Shown: positions 1 to 8,038 of the stretch, in pieces
Layout of the letters: each line of letters begins with the position of its first letter
Position numbering within the stretch: position 1 is the first letter of the stretch
Assembly (NCBI GenBank): GCA_015680685.1
Contig: MNCI01016050.1
Span: 64,001 to 86,702 of the forward strand
DNA length: 22,702 nt
Direction of reading: 5' to 3'
Origin: Gnetum montanum
Taxonomy: Eukaryota > Streptophyta > Gnetopsida > Gnetales > Gnetaceae
Position numbers and translations under genes: made by a program
The notes under the pieces: model-generated
The model's database searches: none
What the model saw: only the letters and a program-made list of their open reading frames with translations
What the model was told of the DNA's origin: nothing

Positions 1-102
1 CGTATATTTTGCTTTCCTAGGTCCATTCCAATGACATGAATGATAATTTTGCTAAGGTTAGATGGCACATGTAAGACTAATAGTCCCCAAAAATGGTGGT
101 AA
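1..102 (-). mobile_element. Leader of a TGATGAG-family gypsy element leaving the left edge
   Basis: Read on the minus strand, this is the untranslated leader just inside LTR A. It resembles the leader of the main element next to LTR C: both contain the string TCATTGGAATG (here near 25-35, there near 18186-18196) followed by similar A/T-rich sequence. The rest of this element lies left of the window, so nothing can be said of its genes. A small plus-strand open frame here (62-271) runs on into the LTR and is not a gene. Confidence 0.7.
84..101 (-). other. Degenerate primer-binding site, tRNA-Asp type (copy A)
   Basis: The minus strand reads TACCACCATTTTTGGGGA, one base inside the LTR end. The PBS expected from the 3' end of plant tRNA-Asp is TGGCGCCGTTGCCGGGGA, so 11 of 18 bases match. 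Position and spacing equal those of the better preserved copy next to LTR C. The site marks LTR A as the 5' LTR of a minus-strand element. Confidence 0.65.
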
Positions 103-688
103 TGATGAGCGGCTAGGTACCCCTATACCCAACCATGTGAATCATAGGCATTCACATGCAAATCAGTCGAACTCTGGAGACTGTAAACACTTCGCATACA
201 CCAAACCCCAACCAGCGAAACCTTGTGTTAGAATAGTTGTTGTCTTCCTAGCCTCACTTGTGATGTTCTAATTGTGATGGTTAAGTGAGATTGAGCCAAA
301 TGATTTTTATGGCTTTTTTTCACTTTATCTTTTAGTGTCTAAGTCTTGAAATGAACTGTAAGAAATGGAATATTACGTAATCTATAATTATCCTAATCTA
401 TATCTTAACTCTTCGTAGCATAAGTATCCGATCCCATCTTCTGTGCACATCCTGAGCATCCCCTAACCACTACTGGGTTACTAGACGTTAAGCGTCACTA
501 GGTTGTCAAGTGTTGGGTTTATGTTCAAGATGGTCGTACTTATGGTTTTTACCAACTATAAAAGAGCGATGACAATTAAAGTAATAACAAAGAAACTTAA
601 GAAACTATTAAAGCATAGAAATATTAAACTAGTAAATGCATTAAATGACTAGGTCCAATTGCTGCAAGGAATGCTAAAAAAGCTTGTC

Positions 689-694
689 TTTATT
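689..694 (-). promoter_or_regulatory. Putative poly(A) signal AATAAA in LTR A
   Basis: AATAAA on the minus strand, about 170 bases downstream of the TATA box. The same hexamer lies at the equivalent place in LTR B (7461-7466) and LTR C (18836-18841), so it probably marks the 3' end of R. Confidence 0.5.
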
Positions 695-864
695 GTTGTT
701 CATGCCAATGGGCTCAGGTACATCAGTGCTCAAATAAAGAGCTGGACACCTTTCTCAAACCTACTGCAGGCACTTGGAAAATATTCTGACTCTCACAGAA
801 ACAAACTACAAGAGCTTCACTACAACTGCCAAAAAGGTACCTAAGTGTGGTGGAAGTGCACTTA

Positions 865-870
865 TTTATA
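865..870 (-). promoter_or_regulatory. TATA box of LTR A
   Basis: The minus strand reads CCTATAAATAAG. All four LTRs of the family have TATAAA at the corresponding position (B 7638-7643, C 19013-19018, D 22184-22189), so it is the likely core promoter of the element. Confidence 0.65.
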
Positions 871-948
871 GGCAAGAATAGGCTATGTGTAAACAGGGCC
901 ACGTAGACACATGGACAAATTTGTCGACGGGGTCACGTTGACGTGGCC

Positions 949-972
949 GCATATATGGGGCCCCATATATGC
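949..972. repeat. Perfect 24-bp palindrome in U3 of LTR A
   Basis: Half-site GCATATATGGGG is followed at once by its exact reverse complement, with GGGGCCCC at the centre. It lies about 90 bases upstream of the TATA box in transcription sense. A second perfect palindrome, GACAAATTTGTC, is at 914-925, and a bZIP-type TGACGTGG is at 939-946. LTR B keeps a 12-bp version around GGGGCCCC at 7667-7678; LTR C has lost the symmetry. Confidence 0.85.
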
Positions 973-1070
973 AGCCTAGTTGACGCATCGACTATTTAGT
1001 GCTTCACCAACAAGGTAGGAGATGGAATTCTAATCAAACTCAAAATTTTTAATCATAGCCTTCATTTAGG

Positions 1071-1702
1071 CCCAATTATCCAAATTATAATAATAATTTC
1101 AATTATTGTTGGAGATCTAATCAAAACCATGAATTTCAATAGAAAATGTTATAGCAAAATAAAAACTTGCAACATACTTTACAACAACAAAATAATCACA
1201 TAATTAAGCTTATTTAAGCCTTACAACCTAAGGATACATTACAAACACAAACATAACAAAATCCTAAGTATCAAGGAAGATAAGAACTACCTATGGTTTT
1301 GTCATCCAATACTAATCAATGTGATGTAGTGACTCAAAGTAGTAGAGTGGTTGAAATTCAACCTCCTTATAAGAGGACTATTGAGTATAGGAAATTAGAG
1401 GGAAAATCTGAAAGAACCTTTGCAATGGAACTTCCTACAAAGGAAGCACTTGATCCAAAATTACTTTAGAGGGAACCATCCATTTTCCATAGGCATCTTT
1501 TTGTCATATATTGGAATCAAACAAGGTTGATGACAAGCAACTAGAAAACCCTTTTAAAGATGTTACTTTACATGTTCTGTTATTAAGAGCTATTAAAGAT
1601 TCCTTCCAATATGCTAAATACCTTAAGGAGGTATGTTCTATAAAAAGGAAAATTAAAATACCTAAGCATGTTAGCCTTGCTAAAAATATTACACATATTT
1701 GA
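1071..1702 (+). pseudogene. gag remnant, Tat/Athila type
   Basis: At 1071-1142 a frame reads PNYPNYNNNFNYCWRSNQNH, recognisable as the Asn/Tyr-rich NPGWRNHPN-type motif of Athila/Tat Gag proteins. Around 1297-1469 comes EIQPPYKRTIEYRKLEGK, which resembles the Pro-rich stretch before the conserved block. At 1511-1702 a 63-codon open frame contains AIKDSFQYAKYLKEVCSIKR, matching the IPKYAKFLKDLCTKKR-type signature at the gag-protease junction of these elements. The pieces lie in different frames with stops between them, so no protein can be made. The N-terminal half of Gag is missing. Assignment rests on remembered family motifs. Confidence 0.7.
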
Positions 1703-1730
1703 AGGCTAGGATGCCTAAGAAGGCATCAGG

Positions 1731-2226
1731 CCTTGTAGTCCTACGATTGCATGTATGATTTGTAATAGAAAATTTCATCATGCATTAGTGGATATTGGGG
1801 CTAGTGTAAATATAATGCCATTTTCGGTTTATTAGTCATTGGGTTATGATCATATTAGACCTAATAATATTACTATTTCTTTTACTAATGGGTCTACTAA
1901 TTATCCAAAAGGTATAGTTGAGGATATATTGGTTCAAGTAGATAAAGCTTTATACCCTGTGGATTTCATTGTGTTAGACTGTTATACATCTTCATTGAAT
2001 AAGGTTTATGTTTTAATTTTAGATAGGCATATGTTGGTAACTATGGATGTGATTATTTATGGAAAAATTGAATTGATAACTTCAAAATTTTCAAATATGA
2101 ATTTTTCAGTCAATCTATATAACCTAGATAACCAATTTTAATTTGATGAGCTTAATATGATCAATGTTGTAGTAGCAAATATGGTTTCTTCAAAATTTTG
2201 TGAGTGGGACAAGGCATACAGGTTCT
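1731..2226 (+). pseudogene. Retropepsin-like aspartic protease of the gypsy fragment, broken
   Basis: The frame from 1782 reads ALVDIGASVNIMPFSVY, then a TAG at 1833-1835, then SLGYDHIRP and an open run to 2141. DIGAS (1791-1805) is the catalytic Asp motif (usually D-T/L/I-G-A-S). PKGIVEDILVQVDKALYPVD and ILDRHMLVT (family ILGRPFLAT) are the later hallmarks of the Athila/Tat protease, which cuts Gag-Pol. After the stop at 2139-2141 the same frame continues with DELNMINVV. The catalytic Asp and fold-defining blocks remain, but the conserved Gly-Arg-Pro of the second motif has become Asp-Arg-His. The stops and the missing pol make it non-functional. Confidence 0.8.
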
Positions 2227-2296
2227 AACATTGAAAGACTACAAAGAGGGAACTATAAATTATCAAAGATAGCTTTTATGTACCCAAGTGAAAGAT

Positions 2297-2556
2297 GATT
2301 TGGATGATAAGGAAATGCTTAAAGTGGAGAATTTTTCATTTGTTACAAGTGGTGAGGAAGTAGCTTTAGATTTAAGGTAACTTTCTCCTCACTTGAAATA
2401 TATTTATGTTATAAATAATAAACCCTTGAATATTAGTTTAGAATTAACTATTGATCAAGAACAAAGATTAATACATGTTCTAACAAATTATCTTAAAGCT
2501 TTTGCTTGGTCACCTTTAGATCTTAAGCAAAGGATTTTTCTATCCATCATTTGTTG
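2297..2556 (+). pseudogene. Protease-RT linker of the gypsy fragment
   Basis: One frame, with a single internal TAA at about 2378, reads LSPHLKYIYVINNKPLNISL then LTIDQEQRLIHVLTNYLKAF and AWSPLDLKQ. This matches the LPPHLKYAYLG, LT-EEQE-LL-VL and K-AIGWT-ADIKGI blocks that precede reverse transcriptase in Athila/Tat polyproteins. The match stops abruptly near 2551, where the copia LTR begins, so the fingers of RT were never reached or have been lost. Confidence 0.75.
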
Positions 2557-2804
2557 ACCTTTTGGTATGTCAAAATGTTAAGGAAAATGAAGTACAAGGA
2601 TGTTAAGGGAGCATGGAAAAATATGAAAAATTGAAGAAAAATGTGTCTATTTTTGTTGAGGATGATTCCTAGATGTTTTGGCATGTTTTGGAGTGGTTCT
2701 AGCTCATTTTGATGAGTCTAGGAGGTTATAAGGTCTATAGGAACTTTTATGAAGGCATCTGAAGGCTCCTAACATCAAGACGAGAACTTTTATTTTTGGC
2801 ACCT

Positions 2805-3060
2805 ACAAAAGAGACTTCTTTCCAGAAAGTAGTACAAATGAAGAACTCTCTGCAAAAAAGCAAACATCTTTCTAGAATGAAGGCCAATTACAGAAAGACA
2901 TCTTTCACTAGAAGAAGACATCTTCCTAGATTATAGACGAAATGCAAAAATACATCTCAGTCATGAAGAAGATGTCTTCCATGACCATTACCTAGTCATT
3001 GCATGAGTTTCAAGATGAATTTGGAAACATAGTGGCTATAAGAAGACATCATTCTCATTG
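2805..3060 (+). repeat. AGACATCTT-type repeat cluster in copia U3
   Basis: Copies or near copies of ACATCTT and its complement recur every 20-40 bases, some forming GAAGA-CA-TCTTC dyads (for example near 2916-2928). TTCCAGAA (2820-2827) and TTCTAGAA (2870-2877) fit the TTCnnGAA core of heat-shock elements. The 3' LTR has the same cluster at about 6290-6570 in a more eroded form. Confidence 0.55.
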
Positions 3061-3617
3061 TGAAATGTGTAAGATCTTGTATGATCATTGTGTAATCATT
3101 TGGAAATCATTATAATCTTTTTTTCTCCTCATTGTTCTATCTTTTGTCTATTGTAAAGTGAGTTGTACCTCAAGTACAAGGATTAACAAACTAAGTTACA
3201 TTCATCCATTGTAATTATTGTTCTCTTCTATTTCCCTATGGGATTGATGTGCTTCTTTTGGGAAGGCATCTTGATTGAGCTTATTAGGATCCTACAAAAT
3301 TGAGTGTTGGTGTAGTGCCACAACACTCTGAAGCATAGCTCAAGCTGTAAAGGTAATGGGATCCTTAAAGCCACATTCTAAGCTTATCTGGATCTTACAA
3401 GATTGAGTGGATACGTAGCATCGAATCAATCTATAGTGGATCTTAGAGCTTGTATAGGGTGTGGCACCTTTCAAACCACATTTTGAAAGAAACAAACTCT
3501 AGAGGTATGCTTGCAAACTACCCTCTAAGTGTGGACTACCCAAGTTGGGGAACCATGTTAAATTTGGTATGGGTACTTTGTCTTAGCAATTTTTAATTTG
3601 GGGAACTTATTCATCCT

Positions 3618-3636
3618 CACACACACACACCCACAC
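3618..3636 (+). repeat. Short CA-rich simple repeat
   Basis: An uninterrupted CA run of about 13 bases followed by further CA/CC units, inside the last 60 bases of the copia 5' LTR. The matching part of the other LTR is in the gap. Confidence 0.8.
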
Positions 3637-3670
3637 CCCTCCACCCTTTCTAATTTCAATGATCCTCAAG

Positions 3671-3686
3671 TGGTATTGGAGCCTGG
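3671..3686 (+). other. Primer-binding site, initiator tRNA-Met type
   Basis: TGGTATTGGAGCCTGG differs at two bases from TGGTATCAGAGC(CTGG), the complement of the plant initiator tRNA-Met 3' end used by most plant copia elements. It fixes the 5' LTR end and the plus orientation. Confidence 0.85.
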
Positions 3687-3722
3687 TACTCTTGCACTCT
3701 ACATCAATCTTCAAGAGTGAAA

Positions 3723-4866
3723 ATGGAAGGGGCAATCAACATCAAACACATCTAGACAAAGAGAACAATATGTTTCATCAATTATTGTTCTTAATTTCTA
3801 TATCACATCTCCTATAAGGGTAAGTCTCTCATTCCCTTTTTTACATTTAGAAACAAAGGAAACTATACCTGTAAAGTTGATAAAACTCATAACAATCTGA
3901 ATGATGTTGCCTTTGAAAAAAGGTATAGGATATTTTGCCATGAAGTTCTTTCTTTTCAAAATTTATGCATTAAGATAAAAGATGCTTTACATGCCAAGGA
4001 AATAAAAATCAAAGTTCTTAATGATGAATGTTTTTATCTCAAGAATGAGAACTCAGACCATAAGGTTGAGATTCAAAAACTAACTAATGTGATTGAGCAC
4101 ATGATTAAGAGCTTTGAAAGTAAGAAAGATGTAAAAAATTTTCAAGTTCTAATTTTGATTCATCTTTAATAGAATGCATGGTATGTGGTGGAAGAGGTCA
4201 TGTGGTCTCCAAATGTCCTAGTAATGGTAGGTTAAAGGTAAAGAATAGAAGTGATAAAGAGATGAAAAAGGAAAAAAAAATATCTACACCAGTTGGGATG
4301 ATGGAGATCAAAGTGAGATGAAGGATGATACAAAAGATTCACATCTCATCTATTTGGCTCTCACAGGTGATGATGTTGGCACCTCAGATGATGAATCTGA
4401 AGATGAAGATGAAAGTTTTCAACACTAGTATCCAAGTCTTTTGAATGAATAATAAGAAGGCACAGACAAAGATATCTCTTCATTAAAATTAAATGTTTTA
4501 GACTTCACAAAAAAAAAATCTTAGACCTTAAGGATGAGAATGAAAAACTTGCCAATTTTAATGAGTAGGTTAAGAAAGAACTAGCATATGCTAAACTTGT
4601 AAATGAGAGGCTAGTCAAAGGAAAGGAGTCCCTTCGAATGGTTCTAGGATAAGGAAGAAGTCCACATGATAAGAGTGGGCTTGGATGTTGTACACAAGAA
4701 GAAGCATCTACACCAACTCCATCTCAACCTAAGGCTACTCCAAAGAATGAAGAGTCAATGGGCACTACATCTTAAACAAGAGGAGCTCCTAGGTATGATC
4801 ACTTTAACTACTAGGGAAGTAACATGTTATTATAGTCATAAATTTTGGCATAAGCAATGGGAGTGA
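3723..4866 (+). pseudogene. Decayed copia gag with CCHC zinc knuckle
   Basis: An ATG at 3723 (MEGAINIKH) may be the old start. A stop-free frame at 3795-4169 encodes a Lys/Glu-rich helical stretch (EIQKLTNVIEHMIKSFESK). After a frameshift, 4175-4216 reads CMVCGGRGHVVSKC, a perfect C-x2-C-x4-H-x4-C RNA-binding knuckle. A further frame (to TAG 4426-4428) holds the acidic tail DDESEDEDES, and 4540-4680 has KESLRMVLG and KSGLGC, matching the GLGY region of SIRE-type Gag. At 4825-4866 a second knuckle has decayed: C-YY-S-HKFW-H-KQWE-stop, with spacing intact but the second Cys now Ser and the last Cys codon now TGA. The usual N-terminal Gag domain is not recognisable. At least four frame changes make it a pseudogene. 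Confidence 0.8.
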
Positions 4867-6020
4867 AATTTAAAATATTATCACATGAGTACTTGGTCAT
4901 ATCATAAGACTCCTTGGTCTTATACAAATGTGCCTAGAAAGGATTTTTTGCAAGGTAAAAAGGATAGGTAAACAAATTAGAGAGGAGTCAAGAAAGACTG
5001 GACAACTCAAAAGAATAAGAAAGTTTGAAAAACTTGGAGAATCAAGAGTTAGGAACCTAAGAATGAGAAGACACTATCTAGCCAATTTTTGAAAGGGAGC
5101 TAAGCCTTCAAAATTGAAGAAGTCTCTAAAAAGCGAAACCTTAAAAGAGGAATCTCATTCTCTAGAATTCTAGACACCTTAATTTTCAATAGCAAGCAAG
5201 GTAAGTCAAGGTAAATTTCTATCTTCTTTCTTGCTAAATTTTATATTAGTATTTAATTTGGAAATTCTGAATTGTGTTGATGTGTGCTTACATATTTCCA
5301 TCTATGAGAGCTTAGCTCTAGTAATCTACAAATTTTATGATATGTGCTTACTAGAGAAGATATTTGGTTTTGTTATCTTTTGTGAATATATGAGCACATT
5401 TTGATTAATATTATAATTAAGTAAAAGTTTGTAGTACTTGTAAACTTGCAATGTTTTTTTTTCTTTTCAAAAAAAAAGAGGGATCATCTTTTAGATTCTT
5501 AACTTTGTTTCATAACTAAAGGTCTTGTGTTAAACTTTCATTATACATTGTCATTTCCTTTGATATCACAAAGTTCATCTCTTTTGGAAGATTAAGGCAT
5601 TTGAATTGGTATCTTTGATGAAATATTGAATCTTCTAAAGAAAAATTTCTATAGGAACTATCAGTAGTATTAATAGGACACTCTAGTCTCCACACTTGAT
5701 CTTAATGTTAATCTACAAAAATAGTGCTTTGATGAAAAAATAACAAGTTGATCTAAAAAGAGGACCCAAATGAAGTATTAGAATCTACACATATGTAGGG
5801 GGAGCCTGTACCTAATCCAAGAGGCCACTAGTGTAGGGGGAGTCTCTTAAGGCTTTTACCAAAAGGTACTCAAGTCGCAAAACTTGATATTTCAACTCAC
5901 CCTCAACTAAAAATGAGCAAGGAAGAGCATATTCATATGGTAATGTTGTTAAAAAAAGGACATTTATTAACTCCTTATCTAAAGATGAACTCTTATGGAA
6001 TACAAGGATGTTTTTGTAGT
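4867..6020 (+). mobile_element. 3' non-coding part of the copia element, pol missing
   Basis: The first 300 bases still look like basic gag/linker remnants (KTPWSYTNVPRKD near 4909-4947). From about 5200 on there is only A/T-rich sequence with stops in all frames and no integrase, RT or RNase H motif. Two similar phrases, GATGTGTGCTTAC (5278) and GATATGTGCTTACTAG (5338), are loosely repeated. The segment ends with two polypurine tracts and about 180 bases before the 3' LTR. Confidence 0.6.
5794..5842 (+). other. Duplicated polypurine tracts of the copia element
   Basis: TGTAGGGGGAGCC at 5794-5806 and TGTAGGGGGAGTC at 5832-5844, 38 bases apart. AGGGGGA-type tracts before the 3' LTR prime plus-strand DNA synthesis, and several copies are typical of SIRE/Maximus elements. 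Both lie about 180 bases upstream of the proposed LTR start, so the LTR start could be farther left or one tract may be an accessory. Confidence 0.6.
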
Positions 6021-6719
6021 TGTTGTGTTTATAGGAATAAAAGCAAAGGACTCAAGGACTCACAAGCAAATTCATGATCACAAGGACTCAAGGGAGCATG
6101 GACAAGTATGAAGAATTCAAGAAAAATGTATCTATTTTTGTTGAGGATGATTCATGGATGTTTTGTCATGTTTTAGAGTAGTTTTAACTCATTTTGATGA
6201 GTCTAGGAGGTTATAACATCTATGGGAACTTATTTGAAGGCATCCAAAGGCTCCCAGCATCAAAACAAGCACTTTCATTTTTGGCCCCTATAGAAAAGAC
6301 GTCTTTCCCATACCAGAGATATCTTTCCAAAAGGTAGCATAAACAAGGCATCTCTACAAAATAGAAAATTTCTTTCATCATACAAAGACATTTTCCTAAA
6401 TTGAAGGCTAGTTACAAAAATTCTTCCTTCACCAAAAGAATATGTCTTCCTAGAATAGAGGCCAGATGTAGAAAGACATCTTAGTCATGAACAAGACATA
6501 TTCCATGATTGTTAGCTAGCCATTGCATTAGTTCCAAAATTAATTTGGAAAGATAGTGGCTATAAGAATACATCATTCTCATTGGAAAAAGTGCAAGCTC
6601 TTGTATGATCATTGTGTATTCATTTGGCAATCATTGTAATATTTGTTGCTCCTATTATTTTATCTTTTCTTTGTGGTAATGTAAGTTGTACCTCAAGTAC
6701 AAGGATTAGAAAACTAAGT
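6021..6719 (+). mobile_element. 3' LTR of the copia element, truncated by the gap
   Basis: Begins TGTTGTG and aligns with the 5' LTR through CTCAAGTACAAGGATTA at the gap edge, corresponding to about 3198 in the 5' LTR. About 470 bp of the LTR should therefore lie in or beyond the gap. By eye the two LTRs differ at roughly one base in six to seven, so insertion is old. The open frame reported across 6612-7076 spans Ns and means nothing. Confidence 0.75.
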
Positions 6720-7049
6720 NNNNNNNNNNNNNNNNNNNNNNNNNNNNNNNNNNNNNNNNNNNNNNNNNNNNNNNNNNNNNNNNNNNNNNNNNNNNNNNNN
6801 NNNNNNNNNNNNNNNNNNNNNNNNNNNNNNNNNNNNNNNNNNNNNNNNNNNNNNNNNNNNNNNNNNNNNNNNNNNNNNNNNNNNNNNNNNNNNNNNNNNN
6901 NNNNNNNNNNNNNNNNNNNNNNNNNNNNNNNNNNNNNNNNNNNNNNNNNNNNNNNNNNNNNNNNNNNNNNNNNNNNNNNNNNNNNNNNNNNNNNNNNNNN
7001 NNNNNNNNNNNNNNNNNNNNNNNNNNNNNNNNNNNNNNNNNNNNNNNNN
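6720..7049. other. Assembly gap (330 N)
   Basis: Unknown bases. The left edge is inside the copia 3' LTR and the right edge inside LTR B of the large gypsy element. Comparison with the partner LTRs predicts at least ~470 + ~158 bp of missing sequence if both are complete, so 330 is probably not the true size. Confidence 0.95.
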
Positions 7050-7813
7050 CTTAGTTGTATGGTTAAGTGTAATTAGGGCACATGATTTTTATTATTTTAT
7101 ATTTTATTTTCCTATAATTGATAACAAGCTACAACTCAATTTATTAACCAATTTAACTAATTTGATTACTAATTAATAACTAACTATCCTAACATTAGCA
7201 TCCAATCCCACTTTTTGTACACATCCTAAATGCATACAACACTACTGGGTTACCAAGAGTTAAGCGCTACTAGGATTACTATGTGCTGTATGTTATGCAA
7301 AAAGTGATTGTAATCATGTATTTAATATATTTAGCTTAATTAGTTAATCAATGAAAGACTTAATTATATTAATTAATCACATAATTAATGAAAACAATAA
7401 ATGTAGAAATAAATCATTAATCTATTCCAAGTGTTGTAAGGTTTGATCAAAAGGTTTGCCTTTATTGTCATTCACACTAGTATGTTTAGGTACATCAATG
7501 CTCAAATAAAGATCCATACACTTTTTAACTCCTACTGCAAGCACTCAAAAAAATATTCTAACTTTTAAATAATAAAACTACAAGAGCTCTACTACAACTA
7601 TGACAAGACCTTCATAAACATGGTGGATGAACATGTATTTATAAACTTTATTATGGAGCTACATCAATGGGGCCCCATAAACACAGCAAACGCTATGTTG
7701 ACATAGCCCTATTAATGGCACAACATCACATAGATGAGGCTACATCAACAAGGGCTCGTCAATGAGGCCATGTCAATGGAGGGTCCTAAATGTAACACTT
7801 TGATGGTTCATCA
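7050..7813 (-). mobile_element. LTR copy B, 3' LTR of the main gypsy element (partial)
   Basis: Aligns with LTR C from 18426 to its end; the first ~158 bp (the U5 end in transcription sense) are in the gap. The right end TTCATCA at 7807-7813 corresponds to CTCATCA in LTR D. It holds TATAAA (7638-7643), AATAAA (7461-7466) and the 12-bp palindrome ATGGGGCCCCAT (7667-7678). U3 contains several short units of the type TCAAYRAGG, for example near 7733-7785. Confidence 0.85.
7638..7643 (-). promoter_or_regulatory. TATA box of LTR B
   Basis: TATAAA on the minus strand, in register with the TATA boxes of LTRs A, C and D. In a 3' LTR it would drive transcription into the left flank. Confidence 0.55.
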
Positions 7814-8038
7814 TATCTTCACAACTAAATGAAAGCTTCCCTTACAAAATTGGGAAGGTATGAGATTATTGATTAACACTTGACACAATAGATTGACATA
7901 ATAAAACTAAGTGCCTAAGCATAGAGATCAACATCATTACAAAAATTTATGATGTTTAAAATACAAAATTTAACATCATGATATGACTACTCAAATTGGA
8001 TAGCACATACTTTGATGGTATGAAGATGGTTGAGAAGA
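7814..8038 (-). mobile_element. 3' untranslated tail of the main gypsy element
   Basis: Lies between the third ORF and LTR B. It is alignable with the sequence right of LTR D: AACTAAATGAAAGCTTCCC here against GACTGAATGAAAACTCGTCC there, then similar GAAGGTATG...ATTATTGA. No clear polypurine tract is left next to the LTR. This shared block is how LTR D was recognised as a 3' LTR. Confidence 0.65.

Larger units (their letters stand above)
103..1009 (-). mobile_element. LTR copy A (907 bp), TGATGAG-family gypsy, 5' LTR
   Basis: The left end is TGATGAG directly after the PBS. The right end, CTTCACCA, is placed by alignment with LTR C, whose last 20 bases match in register. On the minus strand the order is U3 (about 1009-871), TATA box, R, AATAAA, then a long A/T-rich U5. 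It shares long similar blocks with LTRs B, C and D, for example the GTGCTCAAATAAAG block near 727-740. Similarity to C is clearly below that between B and C, so it belongs to a different element. It sits at the broken edge of a plus-strand gypsy fragment, which suggests insertion into that fragment. Small plus-strand open frames inside (659-844) are antisense to the LTR and not genes. Confidence 0.8.
1010..2551 (+). mobile_element. Truncated plus-strand Tat/Athila-type gypsy fragment
   Basis: Carries, in order, a gag C-terminal remnant, a protease and the linker that precedes reverse transcriptase in this lineage. It is cut on the left by LTR A and on the right by the copia element. No RT, RNase H or integrase in plus orientation is seen elsewhere in the window, and the 330-N gap is too small to hold them. 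Its orientation is opposite to all TGATGAG-family elements here. Confidence 0.75.
2552..3668 (+). mobile_element. 5' LTR of the copia element (~1117 bp)
   Basis: Starts TGTTG and is placed to end in CA two bases before the PBS. It aligns with 6021-6719: both carry AAGGGAGCATGG, a block reading TCTATTTTTGTTGAGGATGA, and CTCAAGTACAAGGATTA. The start is uncertain by some tens of bases because the first ~60 bases align poorly. Between about 2810 and 3060 there are many degenerate copies of AGACATCTT and its reverse complement; the 3' end has a CA run. Confidence 0.75.
2552..6719 (+). mobile_element. Non-autonomous SIRE/Maximus-like copia element, gag only
   Basis: Two direct repeats (2552-3668 and 6021 into the gap) flank about 2.35 kb that has a Met-type PBS at its left end and two polypurine tracts near its right end. 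The interior has recognisable gag pieces but no protease, integrase, RT or RNase H that I could find. The long LTR, the gag with a CCHC knuckle followed by an acidic patch and GLG motif, and the repeated AGGGGGA tracts point to the SIRE/Maximus group. It probably moved with proteins from a complete relative. It interrupts the plus-strand gypsy fragment. The right end is hidden in the gap, so no target-site duplication can be checked. Confidence 0.75.

Noticed and set aside
659-844. Small plus-strand open frame with a similar counterpart at 18806-19045 (both MLQG..K.LVFI.VH), looking like a conserved small protein
   Set aside because: Both lie antisense inside LTRs A and C. The similarity is explained by LTR homology; LTR B breaks the frame and LTR D lacks much of it.
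6612-7076. 154-codon frame
   Set aside because: Most of it is translated from Ns in the assembly gap.
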